This document shows positions 13,818 through 26,356 of a stretch of DNA of 64,000 nt, piece by piece (the first letter of the stretch is position 1; each line of letters opens with the position of its first letter). The notes beneath the pieces are model-generated. The model was not told the DNA's origin, searched no databases, and was given only the letters and a program-made list of their open reading frames with translations. Source of the DNA: Numida meleagris (lineage: Eukaryota; Chordata; Aves; Galliformes; Numididae); NCBI RefSeq assembly GCF_002078875.1, contig NC_034410.1:75546661-75610660 (forward strand). Direction: 5' to 3'. The translations under genes were made by a program, and so were the position numbers.

Positions 13818-13850
13818 GCTGCTCAGAAAATAATGCCTCCTAATTTACTA
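13818..13850 (+). mobile_element. Possible terminal fragment of a mariner (Galluhop-like) element
   Basis: The stretch reads GCTGCTCAGAAAATAATGCC followed by TCCTAATTT. It resembles the terminal inverted repeat I recall for the galliform mariner element Galluhop (GCTC-GAAA-TAATGCCTCCTATTT). A TA dinucleotide, the mariner target, lies just upstream. No transposase coding sequence or opposite terminus was found, so at best it is a solo end or deletion remnant. Confidence 0.3.
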
Positions 13851-14493
13851 CATTAGCCCCAGCTTCAGAGACCTCAGTAAGAAACTCAGGAAACAGGTAA
13901 CTTTCAGTTTGTCCTGTGCTTAAGTAAATATTTTCAAGATAAACAAAGTCAATGCTGAAAGCCATTTCAGGTTACTTATATGAGAAAAATGGGACCTGAA
14001 TAATTTTCTCACAAAATATGTTTAATTGATAATTCTTCAGAATAATTTAAATGTATAATTAAAATCAGATGAGCCAGGATAGTTTTTAAGATGCCTAGAC
14101 AAGCATCTATTTGAAGGAACATAAAATAATATACAGCATAGAATATTAATATTAATATTATGATCCTGTTCCTTATGGTTAACATCTATCATCTACATAC
14201 TGCATAAGCATTACAAAACAGCATTATTTTTAAGTGTTGAAAAGTTACTGGTACTATTAGAAATTGTCTGATATGTATAAACATTTGGAAAGGTTTTCAT
14301 TATTTTGACAAACATAACTGAAACCAGCAAGTTTTATTTCATTTCTAATACATTTATCCAATGATTAATAATGAATTGTCAATTTCTGCATTTAAATTGT
14401 ACAACATACAGCAAAACAACTGCTTTACAAAACTGTACTGATGTGAGCATGCAATAAAGTCTCATCAAAATCATATGTAAAAGAACATATTTT

Positions 14494-15012
14494 ACAGAAC
14501 CACAGACTGAGGTTGGCAGGAGCCTTTGGAGATCACCTGGCCCAATGTCCAGCTGGAGCAGGCTGCCCAGGATCATGTCCAGGTGGCTTTTGGAAATCTC
14601 CAGGTGAGGAGACTCCGTAACCTTTCTGGCAACCTGGGGCAGTGTTTCATCACCCTCACAGTAAAAATGTGTTTCCTGGCATTCAGAAGGAATTGTGTTC
14701 CAGTTTGTGCCCACTGTCTCTTGTCCTGCTATGGTGCACCACCAAATTGAGCCTGGCTCCTTCCTGTTTGCACCTTCCCTTCAGGTATTTATATACATGG
14801 ATGAGATGCCCCCCCCTAGACTTCTCTTTATCAGGCTGAGCAGTCCCAGATGCCTTAGCTGCTTCTCACAGGAGAGGTGCGCCAGTCACTTCATCATATT
14901 TGTGACTGTCCAATGGACACTCTCCATTATGTCTATGACTTCCTTTTATTAGAGGACCCTGAACTAGATGCAGTACTCCAGGTGCAGCCTCACCAATGCT
15001 GAATAGAGTAAT
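14494..15012 (-). mobile_element. CR1 LINE fragment, antisense, older subfamily
   Basis: The plus strand starts ACAGAACCACAGACTGAGGTTGG and continues with the complement of CR1 ORF2. Landmarks include 'CACCCTCACAGTAAAAATGTG', 'CACAGGAGAGGTGCGCCAG' and 'GCAGTACTCCAGGTGCAGCC'. The same wording of the 3' end (CACAGA-type tail, GAGGTTGG, GATCACCTGG) is seen in the copy at 30.08 kb, so the two probably belong to one subfamily distinct from the TCATAGAATCATAGAAT copies. Stop codons and frameshifts interrupt the ORF2 frame. The 5' break is near 15012, upstream of the [16 protein letters not shown] segment. Confidence 0.88.
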
Positions 15013-18000
15013 GGTAACTACTGAAGTAATTAGTAATTATTTATTGGTAAACTATACCCATTTTTTGTGTTCTTTTTATGATGCTACCATTTACTATTCT
15101 TCACTGCATTCCTGGCATACTGCATCTAACTCAATCTGTTCTTTAAGTGTAATGTCAACATAATTATTATTTTCAGTACAAAATGTCTAAGAAAAGTGCA
15201 GAGAAATTCAAATATATATATATTAGTTTGACTCACATCCAAGTTGTATATTCCTTTCAAAACTACTAAGTAATTGCAGAATTTCCTTTGAAAACACAAA
15301 TATATTTTCACAAAATGATTGCAATGTTTAAAGCTTACCTTCAAGAAGCTTGAAAACATTTACCTTCATCAAGATACCCTTACTGAGGACTGAATGATCT
15401 AATGCCTTTTGAAAGAAGGTTGAACATTATAATTTTTAAGAAAAAGTAAAACTTAAACAGTAAAAAGATCATGCTATAAGTTTAAAAGAAAATGAATAGC
15501 GAGTTAAAAATCCTCACAGAATTTTACTTCTGCTCCTTAGGGCACACACAGTCATTTTCCTCAGCATTGTTATATCTTTGTGTAGTCATCTACATGGATA
15601 CAAAAGTGATGGAAAAGCTCATCATCCTGATGAGGTTGTATTTTTTGCTGCTGTGTTGACCAAGTTATTTTTATCTTCTTCTGCATCATCATGTGTCATC
15701 GGTTTCCCAGGCTCATCAAAGGATTCACCTAAAAAAGTTATCTGGCATTCTACTGACATGAGGATTGCTGATACACTTGATTGTTCCTGCCCTCCCCCTC
15801 TTTTTGTGATTTTTACACTAAAGATCTTAATTTCTAAGGCACTGAAGAGCTTGAAGTGCTTTGCAATGCAGTGCATGTCAGTATGGCCCTTTCTAGACTA
15901 TGTATTTATTAAATAACTCACTGTAATCACAGCTGGGTGGATCTCATGGGTCAGAAGGTCTTTTTGAGCTTTACAGTCCTAAAAGTAAGTGTGATTACAT
16001 AAGGTGGGAAGTAGTAAAAGATGTTTAATTACTAAATCACAGAGCTTATTATTCATGAGGTGGTGGTGCATCACAAATAAGGCAGTGGAGCACACTGCTT
16101 TTCTCCTCTCTTTCAAGTAAGCAAGGACATATGCATCATTCCTCTGTAGGCTGTTTATGCCTTTAGTAGGGATTGATCTTGTGAGTGGAGTACAAATTAT
16201 ATTTTTACTTACTGTTTGGAGCAAGACTGGAGGCTAAAATATATTGCCATGCTTCTTGTTGAAACAGGTATTTACATCTTTCTTAAGCATTTTTTTTTCT
16301 GAAATTGATGTTTTATGTGTATTTAAAGTACTGTGTTCTGTTGACTGATTGATTGTTTTCCATTTAGACTATTCCCACCTTGCTGGGGTTGCAGGCTAAC
16401 AACTGCCTAGGTCTTGGCTTGGAGTTAAGTTAGCTGAATGAGACATGCAAAACTACTGAATCTAAGAAACTCCTGGATGTAACAGGATGAATATACAAGA
16501 ATCCAATGAAAGCTACTAAACTGCCACAAAGGAAGGCTGGATTTCACAGGTGATTCAGGTGTAGATATGTAAGAAACAGCCAAACTTCGTAGATGGTGAG
16601 TACAGGGGACCTTTAGGGAGAGGAATCTTGCATAGGCCTAGGATATCTGGACCATATACGCAGTACCATATATGGTTGAAATCACCTGAATAAGAGTATC
16701 AGAAATGACAAATTAAGGTAAAGGTGTACCAAAACCAAGATTAATAGGGGAAAACTAATTAGAGGCAGGTTGTTTATTTGGCAAGGTGATAAATAGGAAA
16801 AAAGTGGGAGAAGGAAAAGAGAACAGAAAGCAGCAGGGGATCTGATTGGAGCAATCTAGGTAGAGCAGCCAAACTGTCTTGGTGCTTGATTACCACAGCT
16901 GAGTCACATGGCAAAGCAGAACTGTTGTTCTCACTCCAGAAAGTGCTCTGAGCTTGCCTCTACCCTTTGGTGTACACAAGTGGTCCAGCTGCCCTCACAT
17001 GCTAGCAGAAGAATCACTAGAATGGACAGACCCAGCATCCTAGGACACCTTGCCAGCACCCGCTCTGGGCTGCATGATACCAGCACCTTCCTTTTCAGGT
17101 TCCCAGCACACTGCCAGTCTGACTGTAAGTGATGAATGATTAAAAGCCTCAAACAAGATATAATGAAGAGGTTTTATCCTATGGACTTCAAGCTGTTTCA
17201 GATAGGAACACTTGAAGGTAAGAAGATACTAACACTGAATCAGTTCCTAGTGAGCCAGAATAGGAGGACAGAAAATTCATGTGAAATTATGTATCAAAAC
17301 CAGTCTTCTACATCCTTTTTGGTACTCTGCATTTCAAGTACAATGAATAATTTTCTAGCTTCACGAAAAAGTTTCTAAAGCCCTTTACAGTGTCACTGAG
17401 CTTCTGACTGTTTGGGCCAGGGTAGAGAACTATCATTGTAGGGTAGCTCTGCTGCTTTTACACTCTTCCCAGTCCTAGTCTACTAGACACTACCCAAAAA
17501 GACTAATGAGCCAGGTTGTCTTTTGGCCTCGTTCTATAGAGGCAGTAGCAGATACAAGGGAAGCCAAGTCTTCACATTCACATGAAGCACAGGTATATTT
17601 TAGAGTAGTCTATGCACTGAGCAGATTCATGGATTTGGAGATTAGCTCTTTTGTTTCTTATTCCTTGCAGTCTCCTCCTTTTCTGCCTAATGATGTATTA
17701 GAGAGAAAGTATCATGAAGCATTTCTCCTTTGATAATCTGCTAAAGATTTATCCAGATGTCAAGCTGGTCTGGGTCACTACAAAAGATGTATGATAACAA
17801 ATCAGAAAATTGTAACTTTGAGTGGAAAACTGTATTAAAATAACTGAACCAGAAATTTGTAGACAAAGTTAAAACAAATAAGTACTCTTCTTATGGAAAT
17901 GTGTTGAAAATACAAGTTTACAGATTCTAAAAATAATTAATGGCTCATACCAGTAAACTACACTTGAGGCAAACACATAGAAAAAATTGCTGTCTCACTT

Positions 18001-21000
18001 GTCCACTAATGAAAGCAAATATCAAGGTAAATTAGATTTGTAAAACAGATTTGTGTGTGTGTTTTTCCAGTGTAATGGCCAAATGCAACTGTGCTCTTTT
18101 TAGTCTGACCACTCTGAAACCACTGCAGATAACACAGTCAGCTGTAAGCAGGACTGATGTAGGTGCTGTCTTACCTGAGGTCAGTGGAGCATGGCTGTCC
18201 TTCTCCAGGGCCAGATGTCAAAACAGGAAAACATTTTATGAACAGATGAAGGTAAAACACAATGAACTGTTCACACATTAGCAGTATCAGGGACAGGGAC
18301 ATGACATGATTTCTGAAGTGAGGAATATTTTTATCTAGATATAATATCCTGCTTTTCAACGCTGACACTAAGTACCTTTTCCACAGAGTCCTTTATGGTT
18401 GCCTGAGTATGAAGTGAATATATTCAATTTTCAGCAATCTCATTCAGGCCTTTATGTTCTGGATAACACACTACTAATAAATTAAGTTCCGAAGTAAGGC
18501 ATAATTCTCTGAGCAATTATTTAATTTCTGCCCAGACAAACTGACTTTAGCTAACTTTCTGCATGCTTTCTTATAAAGTTAGCTGTGCATCACTTAAACA
18601 CTATTCATGTATGCTCTGCATGGCTTTTTCATTTCCCTCCCTACATACTAAATTAGAGTTTAAATAATACTGGATCTATCTTCACAGAATACATCTGGTA
18701 GAACTTGTGCATAAGTACATGCCATACACACAGCATAGAGACAATTCTGTCAAATATAGGTTGATGTCTTTGCTGCATATATTGCAGAAAAGGATTTCAG
18801 TGATTCTATTCATACATGAAATCATTTCTTTTCAACTATTATTTCACATTTAGTTTTTCACCCCTACATATTTACTTAAAATTTATACAGTATATTTTAA
18901 CAGGGTTTCTTTGGAACAACAAGAAGTAATAGAAGAAAACACACTGAAAACACCTGTGCTACCTCAGCCATATACAAGAAGTGAAACCTTTACAATTGCT
19001 GTTCTAATTACATGACCAAGGGACGTTCATGTATTTTCAATATTCCTGCCTGAATTGAAAAGCAGTCATTCACAGTAGCAATCAATCTGCTCCAACACTT
19101 CCTCGTGTTTCTAGCTTCTTATAATAAGAATTCTTTTTTTTTTTTAATAACGGGAGAAAAAATAAGATTATAAGAAATGAAAATGCAAATTCCATCTCCT
19201 TCCTATGTAAATACTTTCTTTACTTGGAACACAGGTATGCAGGTACCAAATACCCACATATCAGTCCTTGGAGACAGATAAAAACTTCAGTGATGCTTAT
19301 CATTTCTTGGTTGGTTTTGTTTGGCTGCTTGCTGAGTAAAGGATTGCCTTTTATCTTTTCTTCCTTTAGCCTGTTTTTAAGAAAATATTTATGTCATCTT
19401 TCCAAAGGACAGACTTATGTCATGCACTCTTCAAGATTACTGTGCTAACACTTCTGTTTATGCTGGTTACTAAACAGATATGCATGTAAATTTGTTTCTA
19501 TTTTTTCAAATGTTTTTTTGGTTGTCTCAGTGAGCAAATTGTAAAATATAGTTTTAGCTTCCTCTTCGATCTCCATTCCTATTTACATTGTCTTATCAGT
19601 CCTTCAAATGGATAAATTTCTACAAGGCAAAGGCACGCCAATTTACAAGAATTATTATATTTTTTTTTAAAGGGGGGTTCCTATAAGGAAATGTATGATA
19701 TCAAGAGTTACAGTAGTCTAGAGAAGCTATTAATTTGCCTTTCACTAAACTGAGCATAACATAGTATTTAGCTCTTCACTGGAGATTGTTTGCAATTTGA
19801 AGTGTAGAATATCAAGATTTTGTTGTTGCTGTTGAATATTTGCTTTATTTGATATTTTTCTAGTAAGTGAATAGCTTCCAGAAAGTAGTCTTTCCTTGGG
19901 TTTAGTCTCTAATAAGGATAATTTTGAATTATCTAAAGAAACTATGTGCCTCTCTGGAGTCAAGAAATTACCCAAGATGTACCCCTCCTTAAGGTTTCCT
20001 AGCAAAATACTAAGGCAAATCTTAGGACATCTAGAGAGTATTTTCTCTGTATCAGGTGGAATAATGAGCCAGAAAACAAGTTACTTTACGGAAAAAAAGG
20101 AAAAAAACAATTTAATGCCTCAACTTTTTCACACAGAAAGCTGTTGCCAATTAGCATTCCAATTCTCTTCCACTATTGTCAATAGGTTTTAAAATGTATG
20201 AGACTAGAATAAAACTTTTTTTTTCAGCATGTACATACTGAATTAATTCTTCAATTTTTTTCATAATTCATCTGTTCTAAACCATTTAATTATTTTGTCA
20301 TCTCTTTGGAATTCTCCATTTCTTGATGCAAAGTTTTTTGATGAGATATGTCAATCTGTAGGTTTCTACATTTTCTTTTTTCTTATTGCTCTTGGATAAA
20401 TCAAGGTAATTCAGAGCAAATTTGAAGCCTCATCTTTAGGATGGTGACACTAACTAGAATCTCGAAACTCAGAACCCTGAAATATCCCTTGTTTTGCCAT
20501 CGAAAGTAACTGAGGAAGGAGAGGACAGCTAGGGGAATAATAATTATTTGAAACTGTTCTTTTAATAAAACTTCAATTTTTCAAATGAATTCAAGAAACT
20601 TCATATTTTTTTTACTGTATAAAATACAGAGAAAAGTATAAGTAAATTTAATACCAACTGCATTTTAATTCACAAGTTTTTAACTTGACTGCCTGTAGGC
20701 ATTTTTAAGGAAAAGGTGCCAGAAAGTGCCAGGTGCTTTAAAGAGATGTTTAAATTTAAAACAGGTAAAATTTTCTATGGAACAGAGTACAACTTTAATA
20801 ATTAAAAATATTTGTGTAACTATGATTTTTTGTTAAAAAGGGATACATGCAGAAATGTATATATAGAAATCATGGAGAGGAGGAACTTCAATAACACGAG
20901 TGGTATTCCAATTGACACAAAAAGGTGGGGAACTGTACAAAAAACTGTAAATGCCTTTTCCTCTTGGCTGTATTTATTTTAAAAGAAACCATAAATGCAG

Positions 21001-21306
21001 TTCTCTAAATATTTTAACTAAGACAAGTTGAAAAGGACAACTAACAGAAAGGCTTACGCCCTAAAATTAGATCATGTCACAACAATTTTGACAAATTCCC
21101 CCAGTCTAAGCTGCTTGCATACCCAACTGAGATAGAAAACTAACCAAAATTGTATCTTAAAAATCTAAATCTCGATATTTATACTACATGTTAATATTGT
21201 TACTTAACATTACGGCCGACTATTCTCACATAGGATTCCAGTGGGTTCTTGTGTTACTTCACTCTCAAATATAGCAATTACTCTCTTTCTTACATTATTT
21301 GTGTAG

Positions 21307-21333
21307 TTTTTTTGTTTGTTTGTTTGTTTTTTG
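21307..21333. repeat. (TTTG)n simple repeat
   Basis: About four TTTG units flanked by T-runs, read directly from the sequence. Confidence 0.8.
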
Positions 21334-21760
21334 TCTTTTTGGTAATTTATTAGATGGTAAAACTGATATTTCTTTGCATACTCTCAGCTGTAGATTTCAG
21401 AACAAAATTCCAAATGCAGGGAGGTAGACAGAAGGAAGCATTATCATTTACTGACCAAAGCAGGTAACAGTGTAATAGATGAAAGTTTACCAATGGAATG
21501 AAGAATACTGGTGGATGGATATTGCTTAACTTAACATAAAATCTAAGCTATTTTAGAAAAAAATTAATCTTTTTTTGGAGGGCCTTTCCCCATGAGATGC
21601 ACAAGGTAAGAACTGGTGTTTAAGCAAAGGTCAGTGAGATGTATCCAATTCTTAATTAGTGAATGTAATGATCTTCATGCTCTTTAGTTGGCTTTGCAGC
21701 ATTTGAAGTTACCAAACTGAGCAGTGTTTGTATACACATTACAATGTTCTGATCACTACG

Positions 21761-21774
21761 GTTGCTAGGGCAAC
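21761..21774. promoter_or_regulatory. Candidate RFX X-box (GTTGCTAGGGCAAC)
   Basis: A 14-base imperfect palindrome with two GTTGCY half-sites in inverted orientation separated by two bases. This is the arrangement bound by RFX-family winged-helix dimers (consensus GTTGCY-N(1-3)-RGCAAC). Both GTTGC/GCAAC arms are perfect. It lies in otherwise unique DNA with no repeat around it. The match to the motif is direct; function and target gene are unknown. Confidence 0.45.
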
Positions 21775-24217
21775 TTAGCTCAAGTTTTATCAATATGAAC
21801 TCAAATAATTGAACTGAGCTTACAACACATCCTTATACTTCAAAGCAAGTAACGGGGCGTGCCAGAACAGGACCTCAGGGTACACCCACTGAACAGAAGC
21901 AAAGGCTATGGAGGCAATGGCTGTGAATCTCAGTTTCTACATGCTGTCAGTAAAGTACTCTGATACCTTTGCCCACTGTGCTTTACTGCAGGATAAAAAT
22001 AGTGTTTCTGAAGCCTTGCAACAGCTGTAGGGGCCCAGCTGCACAGTTATCTATTGTTCCATCTCACTGTTACATCCTTGCTCCTAAATGTAAGGTTGAT
22101 TTAATGTAATTTTTGTGAGATCTAATTTACATAATTAGCTCTAATTATCTAATAACTAGGTGCATAAATTCAGTGTAGAAGAAAGAAAAGTATTGCTAAA
22201 CATTTGTAATGTTTTCTATCTGTGGAAAGGTACAAATTAATTTTCAAGGTAAAAGTAGAAGAATTCAGTGCAGTTAATTAATGATTTAGAACTGAATGTA
22301 TGCAGGTAAGAATCATATCTCTAACAATTAAAAATGCTTTGGTCCTGCAGTGGTAGAACATGTTGTAAAGACTCTTGGAAAAGCTGAAGACATGAGATTG
22401 TGAAGTATTTGCCACAGGAAGATAATGTTTCCAGGTATGAAGGGATGCATACTTCAAGAATGGTTGTGCGTGCTCCTGAGTGCATGCCACTGCCTGGGGG
22501 CAGCTATTCAGGAGAAAGAACTGGGTACCAGTTACACAGCTCAGCTGCAGTACAGTATTCAGTTCTGGTCCTCTGAATTAAAATGCAATAACCTTATAAG
22601 ACTCAGTAAGTGTTAATGTGAATCACTAGAAGCAGTGAAAAAGTTTATAGACCTTTTTTCTGAAATTTGTCTCCCTTCTTTAATGAAGAATAAAAATGTG
22701 TAATAGTTTGAAACAAAACAATGAATAGTACAGAGAAGAAAAGGCAGAAAAGACTAAATTCCTTTGTCATTGCTTTTAGAAGAGAAAAGAGTGCAGTTAA
22801 TTTAGCACTACTGCATGTAATTCAGTGAAATAACTCCTTGTCACAAAATGCCACTGGGCATTTTAATAGAAATTGAAGGGGAATTTGATGTTTTCATGCT
22901 TGGTGTGTACTTTTGTAGTTACATTCTGTGCAGAATTTGAAAGCAGAAATGTCTTCATCACCAAAGGTACTTTAATCATGTGTCGGTTTTTCCAGACTTT
23001 TTTTTCTGGATTATTTCACAAACAGTTTTACTAGATTATGGTTGGTAGTATAGTAAATTAGTAATGGCTGGCAACTACTTCTCTGATTTGTTAACTTCTT
23101 TCTGATAACGTTAAATCATATCAATCCCTCCAATAATGTAACACATTAAATTTATCTACAATAATCACATAAAACAAATCTGTTTTAGGATTAATGTTTT
23201 ATACTATCCCAAAATCTGTAAGTATTTTTAACACAACAGTGTAATTATTTCTAATCAAATCTTTCAAAAATGAGAATGAATTATTCACTTTAACAGAGTA
23301 ATAAATGAATAGTCCTAAGTTACAGTTTTGAAATACATTTAAGAAGAAAAGTTCTGAAATGAAATAAGCAAAGAAAACTCCATGAGTTGTAACTGTTGAA
23401 AAAAAAAATTACCATGGGAAAAACAAGTAAACAAACAAAAAACCTTTAATTGCTGATTTGCCAATTTATTTAAATATATGGAAAATGCTGATATAAAGGT
23501 CATGCTAGAACTGTGAAGCATAGCTGTGTCTAGGATAGTACATTCTGGAAGTTCTCTTTTTCTTTTTGACAAATATCAGAGCAACTATGGTCTAACCTTG
23601 CACTTTAATATAGATTCAACCTGATATTGAACTGGAATTCAATTTCTATGAAATACAGATAATAACATGTAGCTGTTTCATAAAGATGCTGTGAGAATTA
23701 ATTAGCGCATAAAAAGCTCATTGCAAAAATCAATATTTCTTTAAGAAATAATTTTAAATGAGAGAAAATACTGCTGCAAACTCATCAATAGGAATTGATG
23801 GCACAGGAAAACAATAGGAATTCTGCATTAGTTCTAGATCAAGCACAGAGGAAATGAAGGAGGCTCTATTGTGACCACCAAAAGCAAGGCAATTAAGGCT
23901 TTTGATTTGTTTTGTTTTGTATTTTTGGGGGGAGGACAAAAAGAGAATTTTTGTATATAAGTGTCAGATTGTTCTACATTCTCTTTCCCTCACTAAAACA
24001 ATGTGATCCGGACCAAAGGCAGCATGTGCCCTTACTGCTGGTTTGTATAAATATGCTGTCAGTCAAACAGAAAAGGTAACCTTCTTGTGCTCAAAATGTA
24101 ATCTTTCACTTAAGGGAACACTAATTTACACCTTCAAATTCTATAGACTATTTTATTTTGATGAAGCTTGTTTGAACTTCATAGTTTAGAGTCCTTGGCT
24201 ACACTTTCAATTCTAGT

Positions 24218-24390
24218 TGAATCATAAGAATGTTTGGGTTGAAGGGACCTTGAAGACCATCTAGCTGCAAAATCCACTGCTGTGGTGCTGGTGGCGGTGG
24301 GGAAGGGTTCTTTCCTCTAGACCAGGTTGTTTGATGCCTCATCCATTGAGATTTGATATCAAGTTCAAAAGTTGTTGAGGAGCTTGACTG
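24218..24390 (-). mobile_element. Degraded CR1 LINE 3' end, antisense
   Basis: On the plus strand the sequence GAATCATAAGAATGTTTGGGTTGAAGGGACCTTGAAGACCATCTAG is a decayed CR1 3' end. It is followed by a disrupted segment and then CTAGACCAGGTTGTTTGATGCCTCATCC, which matches the CR1 'CTAGACCAGGTTGCTCAAAGCCCCATCC' region. The middle carries a GC-rich replacement or expansion (TGGTGCTGGTGGCGGTGGGG). No coding frame remains. Confidence 0.75.
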
Positions 24391-25492
24391 AGTGACTGGC
24401 ACAAAGACAACTGAACATGGACAATTTTATGATGGCATAACATTTTTCTTCTTGGGAAAGCAGGATAAAAATAAACTCGCATTATTATAACACCCATTGT
24501 TATATAACACTCATTGTTGCTCATAAGAAAGCTGCCATAATTACAGTACTATACTCCTAAGGCTACTTGAGGGTATAATAATGGTTATAACTGTTTTTCT
24601 TGTCTGTCTACCTGTAAAACTGCTGCATGTCACTCAAATCTAATAGCTGTTTAACAATTATTATTGTTGAATATGTGCTATCAACTGACAGTAACTGGAA
24701 GAAAACAAAAGGCAAGACAAAACAAAAATCTCAATACTCAATTAGGCCTGTCTTCACTAAGATCTGTCAGTACACAACTCTACTTTACTCAGCTGGGAAT
24801 ATGATGAGCCCTTATATGCTGTGTAGGTAAAGTTCAATTCAAAAAAATTGAACGCTTGCAGGAAAGCTCTCATAAGACAAGTCACTTGAAATTATTTCAT
24901 GATGTGGTCTTTTGAGAATCAAGTAAATACTTGATTTTGAAGTACATGAGGAAAGCTGAAGCCTTTTTGTCATTCAATAGAATACAAAAAGTCATTAAAA
25001 TAAACTACACTCTCAAATGAATATTTATTCATATTTTGAAGTGGCTTACTTCAATGACTACAATTTTTAAAATTCATCTTTGCTGTATTCCAATTGCTAT
25101 TTTCAGTAAACAGATTGGCACTTATCTAGAGGCAAAAGAACATTTACCTGTAAAAATAACCCATTCCAGTGACATTATGAAAGTTATAATATATGCAGCA
25201 TTCAACAAGAGCAAGTCACCTTTCTGGAAAATGCCAAACACTCAGCCTGATTTAATTATTTACTATGTGAAAAGAAAGGTCTGTGACAACTCTCGCAAAT
25301 GTGGGTTTGTCTAGTGTTTTTGTCAAGGAGCAGAAACCTCTGCTGGAAGTTCAAAACTAAACTGAGGTGATGCATCACTGTCATGAACATTACAATTTGG
25401 GTCCCCTCAGACCAACTACAGAGTTTATGTTAATGTAGCTTAACTTTTTGAACTAATTTTTTATTAAATACTGAGTAATGACAACTGAGTTT
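24391..25492. other. AT-rich unique DNA
   Basis: No repeat was recognised. A 92-codon plus-strand frame (25036-25314) has no recognisable motif, starts without exon-like borders and is judged a chance frame. Confidence 0.55.
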
Positions 25493-25847
25493 TCATAGAA
25501 TGGCCTGAGTTGAAAAGGACCTCAAAGATCATCGAGTTTCACCCCCCTGCTGAGTGCAGGGCTGCCAACCACTAGACCAGGCTGCCCAGAGCCACGTCCA
25601 ATCGTTCCCCCTCCTGTTTGTATGCTCCCTTCAAGTACTGGAAGGCCACAATGAGGTCTCCCTGGAGCCTTCTCTTCTCCAAACTAAACAAGCCCAGTTC
25701 CCTCAACCTTTCTTCATAGGAGAGGTGCTCCAGCCCTCTGATCATCTTGGTGGCCCTCCTCTGCCCTCATTCCAAGAGCTCCACGTCTTTCTTGTGCTGG
25801 GGGCCCCAGGCCTGGACACAGTACTCCAGATGGAGCCTCACAAGAGC
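25493..25847 (-). mobile_element. CR1 LINE fragment with internal deletion, antisense
   Basis: The plus strand starts TCATAGAATGGCCTGAGTTG and matches the complement of the copy at 56.18-57.21 kb closely, so it is the same or a sister subfamily. It reads normally through 'AGACCAGGCTGCCCAGAGCCACGTCCA' and then jumps directly to 'ATCGTTCCCCCTCC'. This skips the part equivalent to about 56920-57092 of that copy, roughly 170 bases covering the end of ORF2. The remainder (YLEGHNEV-type complement to the PHLEYC region) is well preserved. It is 5'-truncated near 25847. Confidence 0.92.
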
Positions 25848-26356
25848 CCCATCTGAATTTTTCTCTGAATTGTATCAAGTAGTGTGTCCGTAAGCTGCAA
25901 AGGCACCAGGTCCTGTTCTTCATCCTTATCAAGGTAGTCCTACTGTCATCAGTAGAAGGTGTCCACGCCTGAGGCTTATGATCTGTTTTCTTTTGTCTTG
26001 TTATTGTCAAGAATAGCAAAGCTGAGCTGCGAAGACAGTAGTGGAGAAAAATAGAAATATATGTATATTTAAAAAAGATTATTTCATTAATTAAGTTCTC
26101 AATTTAGCTAAAATAGTATTGACCATTTGTACTTACTGATTTTATGTTGGATTTTTTTTCATTCATTAGCATTGCAATTGTACCCCAGAATAATGTAGGA
26201 TTCAATGACTGTATTATTTCCCTCATGTGACAGACAGCAAGATTGAATATTAAACAATGTTATTTTACATCAGGGAAGAAGCCTTACTGTACCATAACAA
26301 ACCACACTGGGCAAAATCTACAAATGATGCAATACAGCTCAGCTGACCTGACAGAC
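25848..26356. other. AT-rich unique DNA between CR1 copies
   Basis: No gene, transposon or notable simple repeat was recognised in this stretch. Confidence 0.55.

Larger units (their letters stand above)
7511..14493. other. Long AT-rich stretch without recognised genes
   Basis: About 7 kb without a recognisable gene. It contains a palindromic GGATTAATCC near 9789 and a GC-richer repeat-like block at about 11045-11440. It also has a 17-base A run at 11624-11640 and a possible mariner terminus near 13818. The predicted frames are short and resemble no family I know. Confidence 0.55.
15013..24217. other. Long AT-rich stretch without recognised genes
   Basis: About 9.2 kb with no named gene and no clear interspersed repeat. 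It holds an acidic short open frame (15622-15876, minus) and splice-like motifs near 17098 and 17219. A TTTG tract lies at 21307-21333, an RFX-like X-box at 21761-21774 and a CTCF-like motif at 22490-22504. None is enough to define a gene. Confidence 0.55.

Noticed and set aside
22425..22616. Plus-strand frame containing LQYSIQFWSSELK, like CR1 LEYCIQFW
   Set aside because: Only about ten residues match and flanks do not; too weak to call an ancient CR1.
25036..25314. 92-codon plus-strand frame
   Set aside because: No domain, no exon borders and no compositional difference from flanks; judged chance.
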